Counted from the stretch's first letter, positions 52,034 to 60,968 are shown. The stretch: DNA of 64,000 nt from Streptomyces malaysiensis subsp. samsunensis (GCF_024519315.1 NZ_JANIIC010000046.1:31379-95378), one strand, 5' to 3'. Program-made: numbers and translations. Notes: generated from the letters alone by a model not told the origin.

Positions 52034-53473
52034 ATGGACGACCACACGTACGACGTCATCGTGATCGGTGCGGGTCCGGTCGGGGAGAACGTCGCCGACC
52101 GGGTGGTGCAAGGCGGGTTGAGTGCCGCCATCGTCGAGCGGGACCTGGTCGGTGGCGAGTGCTCCTACTGGGCCTGCATGCCGACCAAGGCGCTGCTGCG
52201 GAGCACGGCCGCGCTTCGGGCGGCCCGGCACGTGCCGGGATCGCGTGAGGCGGTGACCGGTGACCTGGACGTCACGGCCGTGCTCCGCCGTCGTGACTCC
52301 TTCTCCTCGCACTGGAAGGACGACGGGCAGGTGTCCTGGCTCGACTCGGCCGGGATCACGCTGTACAGGGGCCAGGGGCGGATCCGTCCCGACCGGGTCG
52401 TCGAGGTCACCGATGAGGCAGGTGTCGCGACGTCCCTGACCGCGCGGCATGCGGTCGTGATCGCGACGGGCAGCGCCGCGCTGCTGCCGGACATCCCCGG
52501 TCTGCGCGAGGCGGAGCCGTGGAGCAGCCGGGAAGCCGCCGCCGCAAGTGCGGTACCGGGTCGGCTCGCCGTCATCGGCGGCGGCGTCGTGGCGTCGGAG
52601 ATGGCGACGGCGTTCGCCGCCCTGGGATCGTCCGTGACGATGCTGGCCCGTGACGGTGTCCTGCCGCTCGCGGAGCCGTTCGCCGGAGAACGGGTCACCG
52701 AGTCGTTGCGGGAAGCCGGTGTCTCGGTGCTTCTCGGCGCGGAGGCCGGGACCGTGAAGCGCGACGGCGACGGTACGGTGCACATCACGCTCACCACCGG
52801 CGAGGACGTCGAAGCCGACGAGGTCCTCGTCGCGGTCGGCCGCGCACCGAACACCCAGAACATGGGGCTCGGCACCGTCGGTCTGACGCCGGGTGCCTGG
52901 CTCGCGGTGGACGACACGCTGCGGGTGGTCGGAGATGACGGGGCGCCGCTGGCCGGCGGGTGGCTGTACGCCGCCGGTGATGTCAACCGGCGCGTGCTGC
53001 TGACTCACCAGGGCAAGTACCAGGCCCGTGCGGTGGGTGATGTCATCGTGGCGCGTGCCAAGGGCGAGGCGGTCGACGACAGCCCGTGGGGCCGCCACGT
53101 GGCCACGGCCGACGAGCGTGCGGTGCCTCAAGTGGTCTTCACCGAACCGGAGATCGCCTCGGTGGGACTGACGGCGGCCGCGGCCGAGACCGCCGGGTTC
53201 CGGATCCGCGTCGTCGACTACGACCTGGGTGCCGTCGCGGGATCGGTCCTGCACGCCGACGGATACCGGGGGCAGGCCCGCATGGTCGTCGACGAGGACC
53301 GCAAGGTGATCGTCGGCTTCACGCTCGTGGGTCCCGATGTGGCGGAACTGCTGCACGCCGCGACGATCGCGGTCGTCGGTGAGGTGCCCCTCGACCGGCT
53401 GTGGCACGCGGTTCCGGCGTTTCCCACCGTCAGCGAGGTGTGGCTGCGGCTGCTGGAAGCGTACGGCCACTGA
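52034..53473 (+). CDS. Pyridine nucleotide-disulfide oxidoreductase
   Basis: The 479-residue flavoprotein has the FAD motif IVIGAGPVGENVADRVVQGG, the redox disulfide GGECSYWACMPTKALL (Cys pair spaced by four), a second Rossmann motif LAVIGGGVVASEMATAF for NAD(P)H, YAAGDVNRR for FAD, and a C-terminal dimer domain with HAVPAFPTVSE. It resembles dihydrolipoamide dehydrogenase/mercuric reductase relatives. No metal-binding or lipoyl domain is attached. It is co-transcribed with the membrane protein upstream and probably serves a redox-stress response. Confidence 0.9.
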   Translation: MDDHTYDVIVIGAGPVGENVADRVVQGGLSAAIVERDLVGGECSYWACMPTKALLRSTAALRAARHVPGSREAVTGDLDVTAVLRRRDSFSSHWKDDGQVSWLDSAGITLYRGQGRIRPDRVVEVTDEAGVATSLTARHAVVIATGSAALLPDIPGLREAEPWSSREAAAASAVPGRLAVIGGGVVASEMATAFAALGSSVTMLARDGVLPLAEPFAGERVTESLREAGVSVLLGAEAGTVKRDGDGTVHITLTTGEDVEADEVLVAVGRAPNTQNMGLGTVGLTPGAWLAVDDTLRVVGDDGAPLAGGWLYAAGDVNRRVLLTHQGKYQARAVGDVIVARAKGEAVDDSPWGRHVATADERAVPQVVFTEPEIASVGLTAAAAETAGFRIRVVDYDLGAVAGSVLHADGYRGQARMVVDEDRKVIVGFTLVGPDVAELLHAATIAVVGEVPLDRLWHAVPAFPTVSEVWLRLLEAYGH

Positions 53474-53487
53474 TCGCCCGGCCGATG

Positions 53488-53519
53488 TCTCGTCCCGACG
53501 CGACCGCGACGGGACGAGA
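53488..53519 (+). terminator. Strong terminator after the disulfide oxidoreductase gene
   Basis: TCTCGTCCCG (53488-53497) and CGGGACGAGA (53510-53519) are exact 10-bp arms over a 12-base loop, 14 bases past the stop. Confidence 0.75.
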
Positions 53520-53745
53520 AGGCGGTTTGGGGCCGGCAGCTCGACACGACATACGACGCACCACCGCGGGCCTGTCCTGTCGCCGCCACCGATGTCTGAT
53601 GCGGCTGGTGGCTGTATCCGGCCACGCGCCGCCGTCAGTGAGGCCGAGGTCGAGGCCTCCGTCTCGACCGACCTGGACACCGTCCGCGCCGTACGGCGGC
53701 AGATCTTCTCCTGGTTCCGCACGGCCCGGTCGGCGGGGGCCGTTT

Positions 53746-53910
53746 GACGTGCCGTCACCTTGCCTACGTGGATCCCGCGGAGCCGTTCGACGGGCTCCTC
53801 GTGGCCCCCGGGTTGTACCGTCGGCCCTGGGCGCCCCCGGCACCAGCGGTACGGCACCGTGGACGCCGACGGGTTCGGCGTCCTGGCCCACCGGGAGTCG
53901 CCCGTGCGCG
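53746..53910 (+). pseudogene. egtC: Class II glutamine amidotransferase remnant (EgtC-like)
   Basis: CRHLAYVDPAEPFDGLLV and GLYRRPWAP, then after a frameshift near 53840 RHQRYGTVDADGFGV, match the N-terminus of EgtC, the ergothioneine amidohydrolase whose Cys2 is the nucleophile. The codon before that Cys reads ACG where ATG is expected. The rest of the gene is lost. The stretch 53590-53745 before it reads VSEAEVEASVSTDLDTVRAV, coding-like but unassigned. Confidence 0.5.
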
Positions 53911-54011
53911 ACGTGGCCACGGGAGCCACCCGGTTCAGCACAGTCGCGGCGGACGTCCTGCCCACGATGCCAAGGCTTGGGTCGAACGGATGCGGCGGAG
54001 ATGAACGCAAC

Positions 54012-54043
54012 CCGTCTGCCCTCGATGGTGCGAGGGCAGACGG
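54012..54043. terminator. Bidirectional-looking 13-bp hairpin
   Basis: CCGTCTGCCCTCG (54012-54024) and CGAGGGCAGACGG (54031-54043) pair perfectly over ATGGTG. It lies 17 bases beyond the stop of the minus-strand HbpS-like fragment. Confidence 0.75.
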
Positions 54044-54059
54044 CATGTGTTGAGTCCGG

Positions 54060-54360
54060 TCAGCGAGTGGGCAACTCGAACCCGAGTGTGGCCAGGGCCT
54101 CCTCGGCAGCCTGCATATCCTGCTCGTAGCTGCCACCGGAGATCCCGAGACCCCCGACGCACTGGCCGTTGTCGATGATCGGGTAGCCGCCGCCCACGGC
54201 CATCACACGCGGGTGGCCGCCCAGCGGCGCGATGCGCTGGTTGGCCAGGTAGTCGTTCCACACATGGGTCGGGGTGTGGAACGACGCCGCGGTCCACGCC
54301 TTGTCCACGGCGACTTCGGCGGTGAGGAAGGGCGCATCGTCGGCGCGGTCGAATGCCTTC
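54060..54360 (-). pseudogene. GlcG/HbpS-family C-terminal fragment, joined out of frame to NIPSNAP
   Basis: The frame reads AFDRADDAPFLTAEVAVDKA, then FHTPTHVWNDYLANQ, RVMAVGGGYPIIDNGQCVGG and LGISGGSYEQDMQAAEEAL, the last two thirds of an HbpS/GlcG domain. The N-terminal helix is missing and the upstream sequence is the end of a NIPSNAP gene in another frame. It resembles but is clearly diverged from the intact HbpS-like protein at 38049. Confidence 0.68.
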
Positions 54361-54613
54361 TGTTGACGATCGGACCGATCTCGTTCTTCCACCGGTTGTG
54401 CTGGTAGACGGCCGCGTACAGGGCGTCGCTGTCCGACTCGTCCTCGAACCGGCGCATCCACACGTAGCCGTCCTCGTCCTGGTCGTCGATGAAGGAGGCG
54501 GTCACGTTCATACCCTGCGCGGTCTGGAACGGGATGATCACCTCTTCCATGTATCGGACCCACTCCTCGCGGCGTCCGGCCTTGGTCTGGTAGCGGCGGA
54601 TTTCGTAGTACAT
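54361..54613 (-). pseudogene. NIPSNAP-family N-terminal fragment
   Basis: From the ATG at 54613, MYYEIRRYQTKAGRREEWVR, then GMNVTASFIDDQDEDGYVWM and RRFEDESDSDALYAAVY form a nearly complete NIPSNAP-like alpha/beta barrel unit. After NEIGPIVNR the sequence becomes HbpS in a shifted frame, so the product is extended by nonsense residues. The fold itself could still form, so some activity cannot be excluded. Confidence 0.62.
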
Positions 54614-54640
54614 GGTGCTGCTCCGGGGCAGGTGCGAGGG

Positions 54641-55600
54641 TCAGTTGACGGTGAGAACGAGCTTTCCGCGGGTGCGGTTGGTCTCGCCCAGGCGGTGGGC
54701 CTCCGCGGCCTCTTCCAGTGCGAAGGAGCGCTCCACCTCGACGCGGACCTTGCCGGAGTCGACCAGACCGGCGATCGTGTGCAGGGCGGTGGCGTCCGGC
54801 TCCACCAGAAACGGGCTGGTGCGCACCCCGGCTTGCCCGGCCACGGTGGCAAGACGCTCCGAAACACCGCCGGGAATCGCGACGACCAGGCCGCCGGGAC
54901 GAGTCACCGACACAGAACGTGCGTCGGTGTCATCCAGGGTGCCGATCAAGTCGATGACGACGTCGATGTCGCCGGTGACGTCCTCGAACGGCTGCCGGGT
55001 GTAGTCGATGACCTCGTCCGCACCCAGTTCCTTGAGCCAGGCGTGCCGGGGTTCGCGGGCGGTCGCCACCACCTCGGCGCCGAGGTGCCTGGCGAACTGC
55101 ACCGCCAGGTGCCCGACGCCGCCGGCCGCCGCATGCACGAGGACGCGCTGCCCGGCCTTCACACCGGCGGTGTCGACCAATGCCTGCCACGCGGTGAGCG
55201 CGGCGAGAGGCAGGCCCGCGGCCTCGACGTGACCGACCGAGGCCGGCTTGCGGGCGAAGTGGCGGGAGGGCGCCGTAACGAACTCGGCGTAGGCACCGGC
55301 GGCCCTCGGGAACCAGGGCATGCCATAGACCTCGTCACCGGGCGCGAGTGTGGTGACGCCGAAGCCGACCTCCTCGACGACGCCGGAGACGTCCCAGCCC
55401 AGGATCATCGGCAGCGTCTGCAACCCGGCCATCCCCTGGCCCGCACGGGTCTTCCAGTCCACCGGGTTGATCCCGGCGGCGTGCACACGCACCAGCACCT
55501 CGGTCGGCAGGGGCTCGGGCCGGGCGACCCGCTCGGCGGTCAGCACCTCGGGCCCGCCGAATTCCCTGATGGTGACAGCACGCATGGTGTGCTCGCTCAT
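54641..55600 (-). CDS. NADP-dependent quinone oxidoreductase-like protein (MDR family)
   Basis: The 319-residue protein starts at the ATG at 55600 behind GAGGAAG. It has MRAVTIREFGGPEVL, GWDVSGVVEEVG, the NADP motif AAGGVGHLAVQFARHLGAEV near residues 155-175 and RLGETNRTRGKLVLTV at the end. There are no zinc ligands. It differs from the paralogue at 15715 but is of the same class. It is divergent from the GlxA regulator at 55726 with 125 bases between, so the two probably form a regulated pair. Confidence 0.9.
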   Translation of the reverse strand: MSEHTMRAVTIREFGGPEVLTAERVARPEPLPTEVLVRVHAAGINPVDWKTRAGQGMAGLQTLPMILGWDVSGVVEEVGFGVTTLAPGDEVYGMPWFPRAAGAYAEFVTAPSRHFARKPASVGHVEAAGLPLAALTAWQALVDTAGVKAGQRVLVHAAAGGVGHLAVQFARHLGAEVVATAREPRHAWLKELGADEVIDYTRQPFEDVTGDIDVVIDLIGTLDDTDARSVSVTRPGGLVVAIPGGVSERLATVAGQAGVRTSPFLVEPDATALHTIAGLVDSGKVRVEVERSFALEEAAEAHRLGETNRTRGKLVLTVN

Positions 55601-55725
55601 GCTTCCTCGCTCATATCCGTTTCGTGGGTTCTCGTGCCGGACCGCGGCCCGGCGAGATCCACTCTGGCGTGTGCCCGCTGCGGCGGGTGAGTGGCCTGAG
55701 GGACACCTGTCGTACCATTCCGGCC

Positions 55726-56706
55726 ATGCCACATCATGTTGCCGTCCTCGCTCTCGACGGGGTCCTGCCGCTGGATCTGGGCATCCCGGCCCGGGTGTTC
55801 AACGAGGCGTGTACCTCCGACGGGACCCGTCTCTACTCCGTGAGCACCTTCTCGCCCGGAGGCCGTACGGTCCGTACGCACGAGGATTTCCGGATCCTCG
55901 TCGACCACGACGAGTCCGTGCTGAAGACCGCGGACACCGTGGTGATTGCCACCCAGGAGCCCGGTGAGCACCTGCTGGCCACGGGGACACTGCCGGGCGA
56001 CCTTGCCGCGACGCTGGATCGGATACGGCCGCGGACCCGCATCGTGAGCCTGTGCACCTCGGCCTTTCTCCTCGCGGCAGCCGGTCTGCTCGACGGCCTG
56101 CGAGCCACCACCCACTGGGCGCTGTGCGACACCTTCGCGGAGCTGTTCCCCGACGTCGAGGTCGATCCGAACGTGCTGTTCGTCGACAACGGGCGCATCC
56201 TGACGTCCGCCGGCGGGGCCGCGGGCATCGACATGTGCCTTCACCTGGTGCGTCGGGATCACGGAGCGGCCATCGCGGCGGCCGCGGCACGCCGGTGTGT
56301 GGCAGCCCCGTGGCGCGAGGGCGGGCAGGCCCAGTTCATCGAGCACTCGGTCCCCCGAGACGCCGACCGGTCCACCTCGGCAACCCGGCAGTGGGCACTG
56401 AAACGGCTGGCGGAACCGATCACGCTGGAGGACATGGCACGGCACGCGCACATGAGCGTACGCACCTTCACCCGCCGGTTCCGGAGCGAGGCAGGCATCA
56501 GCCCACTCAAGTGGCTGGCCCAGCGCCGGCTGGCACACGCGCGCCTGCTCCTGGAGTCCACCGACCTGCCCGTCGCACGGATTGCCACCGCCTGCGGCTT
56601 CGGCGACCCGGTCGCCCTGCGCAAACAGTTCCACACCCACCTGGGCCTGTCCCCGGTGGCCTACCGCCGCGCCCACAACGCACCGGAGCCGACGACAGCG
56701 CGGTGA
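55726..56706 (+). CDS. GlxA-family transcriptional regulator
   Basis: The 326-residue protein has a DJ-1/PfpI-like sensor (VAVLALDGVLPLDLGIPARV, VSLCTSAFLLAAAGLLDG, TSAGGAAGIDMCLHLV) and a C-terminal AraC HTH (LEDMARHAHMSVRTFTRRFR, RIATACGFGDPVALRKQF). It resembles the regulator at 26293 in plan, but the two sit next to unrelated targets. It is probably the activator of the divergent quinone oxidoreductase. I chose the ATG at 55726 because upstream codons have no family match. Confidence 0.9.
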   Translation: MPHHVAVLALDGVLPLDLGIPARVFNEACTSDGTRLYSVSTFSPGGRTVRTHEDFRILVDHDESVLKTADTVVIATQEPGEHLLATGTLPGDLAATLDRIRPRTRIVSLCTSAFLLAAAGLLDGLRATTHWALCDTFAELFPDVEVDPNVLFVDNGRILTSAGGAAGIDMCLHLVRRDHGAAIAAAAARRCVAAPWREGGQAQFIEHSVPRDADRSTSATRQWALKRLAEPITLEDMARHAHMSVRTFTRRFRSEAGISPLKWLAQRRLAHARLLLESTDLPVARIATACGFGDPVALRKQFHTHLGLSPVAYRRAHNAPEPTTAR

Positions 56707-56807
56707 CTGTCCAGAGGGCCGACGGCCCGACCCCGCCGGGCGGAGTGCCCCCGACAACCTTCACCGGACCGACGCCGCACTCGGCGCCGGGCCGCAGCCC
56801 TGGCCGA

Positions 56808-56840
56808 ATCTTCCTGACCGGTATCGTCGCCCTGCGCTGA
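56808..56840 (+). pseudogene. Short duplicate of a TetR gene end
   Basis: The bases before a TGA read IFLTGIVALR. The TetR gene at 58062 ends IFLTGIAALRQ. Nine of ten residues match. The fragment lies directly beyond the 3' end of the FAD monooxygenase gene that the intact TetR gene faces on its other side. Confidence 0.5.
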
Positions 56841-57959
56841 TCAGCTCCCGGCGAGGGCGTTGATCAGGTTGTGGGGTGTGCCGTCGCCCAACATCACGTG
56901 AAGATCGGGGGCCCCGGCGTTGGACGCGACGCTGCGCACGAACATGGCCCGCTCGTATTCGGTGAGCGCGGTCTCGATGTCGTCGGGGTGTGCGGCGATG
57001 GCCTTGCCCAGTTCGGCGCCGTCGTACAGGGCCAGGTTGGCGCCTTCGCCGTTGGGGGCCGCGAGGTGTGCCGCGTCGCCGAGCAGGGTCACCCCCGGTG
57101 TCCGATCCCACTGGTGCTCGACGGGCAGGGTGTGGATGTTGCGCAGGATCGGCGCGGTCTCGCCGTCGGTGATCAGCGCGGTGAGCTCCGGCGCCCAGCC
57201 GTCGAACTCCCGTGCGATCTGTGCGGTGGCCGCGGCGGGGTCGGCGAAATCGATGCCGGTGAACCAGTCCTGCGGCCTGGCGAGAATCACCCAGGTGTGG
57301 AGGTTCCCGCCGCGCTCTCGGTGAGCCAGTATCCCCTTCCCCGGCTCGAGCACCATCATCGTTCCGCCGCCGACGGTTTTCGCGCTGGTCGGGTGCAGGT
57401 TGTCGCCTTCGAACAGGTGGGTCTCGATGAACGAGACGCCGGTGTACTCGGGTGTCGCTCCGGAAAGCAGTGGCCGGACTCGGGACCAGGCGCCGTCGGC
57501 GCCGACCAGCAGGCTCGTGGTGGCGGCAGTGCCGTTGGCGAAGGCCACCTCATGGCGGCCGTCGCCGAGGGCGCGGACGCCGCTGACCTTGTGGCCCCAC
57601 CGGACGGTGCCGGCCGGGAGCGAGTCGAGCAGCATCTGCCGCAGTTCGCCGCGCTGCACCTCGGGCTTGCCACCCGTACCGTCGTCGGGCACGTCCAGCA
57701 GTACGTTCCCGTCCCGGTCCAGAAGCCGCATCGCCTGGCGTCCCGCCAGGATGATCTTGCGGAACTCCTCGGTCAGGCCCGCCGTCTGAAGCGCCGGCTG
57801 GCCGTTGTAGTCGCGGATGTCGAGCAGACCGCCCTGAGTGCGCGTCGACGGGGAGGATTCCGCCTCGTAGACCGTGGACGGGACGCCGTGCACGTGCAGC
57901 ACGCGGGACAGCGCCAGGCCGCCCAGACCTGCTCCGACGATCGTGACCGGTGTCGTCAT
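56841..57959 (-). CDS. FAD-dependent monooxygenase (TetX-like)
   Basis: The 372-residue enzyme starts at the ATG at 57959 behind GGGAGGAAA. It has the FAD motif IVGAGLGGLALSRVLHVHG (7-25), the Arg-containing VQRGELRQMLLD, and the second FAD contact GVTLLGDAAHLAAPNGEGAN near 280-300. This single-domain class A monooxygenase plan is shared with TetX and aromatic hydroxylases. It is divergent from a TetR gene with a long inverted repeat between them, so it is probably induced by its substrate, possibly an antibiotic. Confidence 0.9.
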   Translation of the reverse strand: MTTPVTIVGAGLGGLALSRVLHVHGVPSTVYEAESSPSTRTQGGLLDIRDYNGQPALQTAGLTEEFRKIILAGRQAMRLLDRDGNVLLDVPDDGTGGKPEVQRGELRQMLLDSLPAGTVRWGHKVSGVRALGDGRHEVAFANGTAATTSLLVGADGAWSRVRPLLSGATPEYTGVSFIETHLFEGDNLHPTSAKTVGGGTMMVLEPGKGILAHRERGGNLHTWVILARPQDWFTGIDFADPAAATAQIAREFDGWAPELTALITDGETAPILRNIHTLPVEHQWDRTPGVTLLGDAAHLAAPNGEGANLALYDGAELGKAIAAHPDDIETALTEYERAMFVRSVASNAGAPDLHVMLGDGTPHNLINALAGS

Positions 57960-57992
57960 GGGTTTCCTCCCGAAGTCGCAGGACCGATCCTG

Positions 57993-58043
57993 ATTGGATC
58001 GTCGCTCCAACAAGCTAGCACGACGTTGGAGTGGCGATCCATT
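57993..58043. promoter_or_regulatory. Long imperfect inverted repeat, TetR operator
   Basis: The arm 57993-58011 (ATTGGATCGTCGCTCCAAC) and the reverse complement of the arm 58025-58043 agree at 16 of 19 positions, with 13 bases between. The site covers the promoters of both divergent genes. Confidence 0.75.
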
Positions 58044-58061
58044 CATGCGATGATGAGGACC

Positions 58062-58763
58062 ATGAGGAAGAAGACCGCGACGCGATCCCAGCGGGCCCCG
58101 CGGCGCACGGACAGCCTGTCCAGAGAGCTGATCATCCAGACCGCGATCGAGCTTCTGGACAGCCGTGGCGAGAGCGCGTTGACCCTGCGCGCGCTCACCG
58201 TTCGCCTCAGCACCGGCTACGGAGCGATCTACCACCACGTCGCGGACAAGAGCGACCTGCTCGCGGCCGCCACCGACGACATCATCACCCGCGTACTGTC
58301 CGGCGCCGGCATGGATACGGACCCGCGGGAAACCCTGCGCCACCTCGCCCTGGGCCTGTTCGACGCGATCGACGCACACCCCTGGGTCGGGGCAGAACTC
58401 TCCCGGCAACCGTGGCGACCCGCTCTGCTGGACTTCTACGAGAGCATCGCCAGACTGCTGGACGCACTGGCCATCCCCGAACGATCGCGCTTCGACGCGG
58501 CCGGCACGCTCATGAACTACGTCCTCGGCGTCGCCGTGCAGAACGCCGCGAACGCCCGGCGCCTCGCCGACAGTGACACGGACCGAGCGACTTTCCTGGA
58601 CACCGCTGCCGCGCAATGGGCGCAAGTGAACCCCAGCCGGTACCCGTTCGTCCACGCGGCGGCGGCGCAACTGCGCGAGCACGACGATCGCGAGCAATTC
58701 CTCGCCGGTGTCGACATCTTTCTGACAGGTATCGCCGCCCTGCGCCAGTCTTCCGAGTCTTGA
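58062..58763 (+). CDS. TetR-family transcriptional regulator
   Basis: The product has 233 residues from the ATG at 58062. An ATG at 58053 is also in frame. The HTH spans about 22-70 (SRELIIQTAIELLDSRGESAL, RLSTGYGAIYHHVADKSDLL), and a TetR_C ligand domain follows (GLFDAIDAHPWVGAELSRQP). It faces the FAD monooxygenase across a long inverted repeat and should repress it. The arrangement matches TetR/TetX-like inducible resistance pairs. Confidence 0.9.
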   Translation: MRKKTATRSQRAPRRTDSLSRELIIQTAIELLDSRGESALTLRALTVRLSTGYGAIYHHVADKSDLLAAATDDIITRVLSGAGMDTDPRETLRHLALGLFDAIDAHPWVGAELSRQPWRPALLDFYESIARLLDALAIPERSRFDAAGTLMNYVLGVAVQNAANARRLADSDTDRATFLDTAAAQWAQVNPSRYPFVHAAAAQLREHDDREQFLAGVDIFLTGIAALRQSSES

Positions 58764-58933
58764 ATACGGTTCAGATATGAGGCGAGGCGTGACGGATTTC
58801 GTCACCGGTCGCTGGATGCTTTGCGGTCCGGACCCGGCGTGGGTCGCGCGAACTACCTGCGGGGCGGCCGAACCCCGTCCGGGAGCGTCCCGGGCGACTC
58901 TCGTGGCGGAAAGGTGTGCGGCCTGCCCGGGCG

Positions 58934-59578
58934 TCAGTCGAGCAGCCCCGCCTCCTGCGCCAGCACCGCCGCCTGGACGCGGTTGGTGCAGTCAGTGCGG
59001 GTGAGGATGCTGCTGATGTGGGACTTGACCGTGCTGGAGCTCAGATGGAGCTGTGCGGCGATCTCGGCGTTGGAGAGGCCGGTGCCCAGCAGCCGGAGGA
59101 CGTCCCGTTCGGCCGGTGTCAGGTCCGCGATCCGACGTGACGCGGCGTCGGTGCCGTGGCTCAGCCGGGTCCGGAAGTCGACGAGTTGGCGGGTGACCTG
59201 CGGGGCGAGGACGGGTTCTCCGGCGGCGGCGCGGCGTACGGCGTCGATGAGGTCGCGAGGGCCGGTGTCCTTGAGGAGGTAGCCGTGGGCCCCGGCGCGC
59301 AGGGCGCTGGTGACGGTCGATTCCTCGCCGAAGGCCGTCAGCATCACCACCCGGGTGCGGGACGAGTGCCGGGTGATCTCGGCGACGGCGGTGATGCCGT
59401 CCCCGGGCATGCGGACGTCGAGGAGGGCGACGTCGACGGGGTGGGCGCGGCAGGCTTCGACGGCCTCACGGGCGTTCTGTGCCTCGGCCACGATACGGAC
59501 CTCGTCGTCGGTCTCCAGGATCAGCCGGATCCCGGCGCGCATCAGCGCCTCGTCGTCGGCGATCAGGACTCGGATCAT
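58934..59578 (-). CDS. Two-component response regulator, NarL/LuxR type
   Basis: The 214-residue protein has the receiver (IADDEALMRAGIRLIL, phosphoryl Asp in VALLDVRMPG, LTAFGE, YLLKDT) and a LuxR HTH (LTPAERDVLRLLGTGLSNAE, LHLSSSTVKSHIS). It follows the kinase gene on the minus strand after 4 bases. The target genes are not marked by position, since no exporter is next to this pair. Confidence 0.92.
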   Translation of the reverse strand: MIRVLIADDEALMRAGIRLILETDDEVRIVAEAQNAREAVEACRAHPVDVALLDVRMPGDGITAVAEITRHSSRTRVVMLTAFGEESTVTSALRAGAHGYLLKDTGPRDLIDAVRRAAAGEPVLAPQVTRQLVDFRTRLSHGTDAASRRIADLTPAERDVLRLLGTGLSNAEIAAQLHLSSSTVKSHISSILTRTDCTNRVQAAVLAQEAGLLD

Positions 59579-59582
59579 CGGT

Positions 59583-60968
59583 TCAGTGTAGGACCGCCAT
59601 GATCAGCAGGGCGATGGTGGTGCCGACCGTCGGCAGCAACACCAGTATCGCCACGCAGCCGCCGCCCAGGAGGCGGGGCCACGTGAGGACCTCCGTGGAC
59701 AGCGGTGGTCGGGAGCCCGCCCCGCCGGACACCGGCCTGGGCGAAGTGGCGTACACGGGCGGCGAGTCGGGCCGGAGGGGTATCCGCGCGGAGAGGACGA
59801 AGCCGCCCTCCGGGCGCGGTCCGGCGTGGAGTGCGCCCCCGAGCAGGCTGATCCTTTCCTGGAGGCCGATGAGTCCACTGCGGTTCCCGTCCCCGGGCGG
59901 ACGGGGCACCGGCGGGGCATCGTTGACGACGGTGATGACCACCGTTTCCCCTTCGTCGTGGAACGTCACACGGACAGGCGCGCCGGGTGCGTGCTTCAGT
60001 GCGTTGGTGAGTCCTTCGCGGGTGACACGGTGGACGGCCTGACGGGTGCGGGCGTCCGTGCCCGTCTGCCCGGTCGCGTTCCAGTGCAGTTCGGCGTCGG
60101 CCCCAGCGCTCCGGGCATCCGCGACCAGGGCCGAGAGGGACTCGTGGGTCCCCCGCTCGCCGATGTTCTCGCCGGACGGGTGACGGAGGACGCCGAGGAT
60201 GCCGCGCAGTTCGTCCATGGCCGTTCCGGCGGTGGTGTGCAGGAGTTCGGCCTGGGAGGCCAGCGGGGGCGCCTGTCGTTCGGCGGCGAGCTGGAGGGCT
60301 CCGGCGTGCACGGAGATGAGGAGGATGCGGTGGCCGAGCAGATCGTGCATCTCGGAGGCGATGCGCGCCCGTTCCTCCATGCGGGCCGTCTCGTCGGTGA
60401 GCAAGCGGGCCTGTTCGAGGTAGGCGTTGCGTTCCCGCAGCAGCCTCGTCAGCGGGCGGCGACGCCCCAGCATTATGCCGGACAGCGCGGGCAGCAGGAT
60501 GAACAGCGCAGCCACGCCGGCGCCGACGGCCAGGTACGGCATCTTCGGGAGTCCGCTGAGGGATTGGGCGGCAATTGACAGGAGCGCGGCGCCGGCAGCG
60601 CTCGCCCCGACCACTGCCCAGGCGCGCCGTGCGGGGGTGATGCGGCGCACGGCGGACCACACGACGCACGGCACCACCACCATCGCCCACACGTTGTCCC
60701 CGGCGATCAACGGCACGCAGCACAGCACCGTGAGGGTCGGGTACATCCGCCGCGCGGGCACGAGCAGCGCCGCCCACACCCCCAGGAGGGCCACCGACAC
60801 CGGGTGGGCGGGCGGAACCAGCGGAACCGGCGCCAGCGAGCACAGCAGGACCAGGCCGGCGAGTACGGACTCGGTGACGACCGTCCGTCGGGGCGCGGTG
60901 CGCACCGCCTCCCGGATCGCGGCGGCCTCGCGGCGCGCCCGACTCCAAAGTCGCACTGCCGGGCTCAT
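59583..60968 (-). CDS. Two-component sensor histidine kinase with an extra C-terminal membrane segment
   Basis: The 461-residue protein has four to five N-terminal membrane segments (about 30-170), the H-box SEMHDLLGHRILL, the N-box EGLTNALKHA and a glycine loop SGLIGLQERISLLG. Unusually, a hydrophobic segment LLGGGCVAILVLLPTVGTTI follows the ATPase domain at the very C-terminus. A second membrane anchor would hold the kinase domain as a loop. It forms a unit with the regulator at 58934. Confidence 0.88.
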   Translation of the reverse strand: MSPAVRLWSRARREAAAIREAVRTAPRRTVVTESVLAGLVLLCSLAPVPLVPPAHPVSVALLGVWAALLVPARRMYPTLTVLCCVPLIAGDNVWAMVVVPCVVWSAVRRITPARRAWAVVGASAAGAALLSIAAQSLSGLPKMPYLAVGAGVAALFILLPALSGIMLGRRRPLTRLLRERNAYLEQARLLTDETARMEERARIASEMHDLLGHRILLISVHAGALQLAAERQAPPLASQAELLHTTAGTAMDELRGILGVLRHPSGENIGERGTHESLSALVADARSAGADAELHWNATGQTGTDARTRQAVHRVTREGLTNALKHAPGAPVRVTFHDEGETVVITVVNDAPPVPRPPGDGNRSGLIGLQERISLLGGALHAGPRPEGGFVLSARIPLRPDSPPVYATSPRPVSGGAGSRPPLSTEVLTWPRLLGGGCVAILVLLPTVGTTIALLIMAVLH

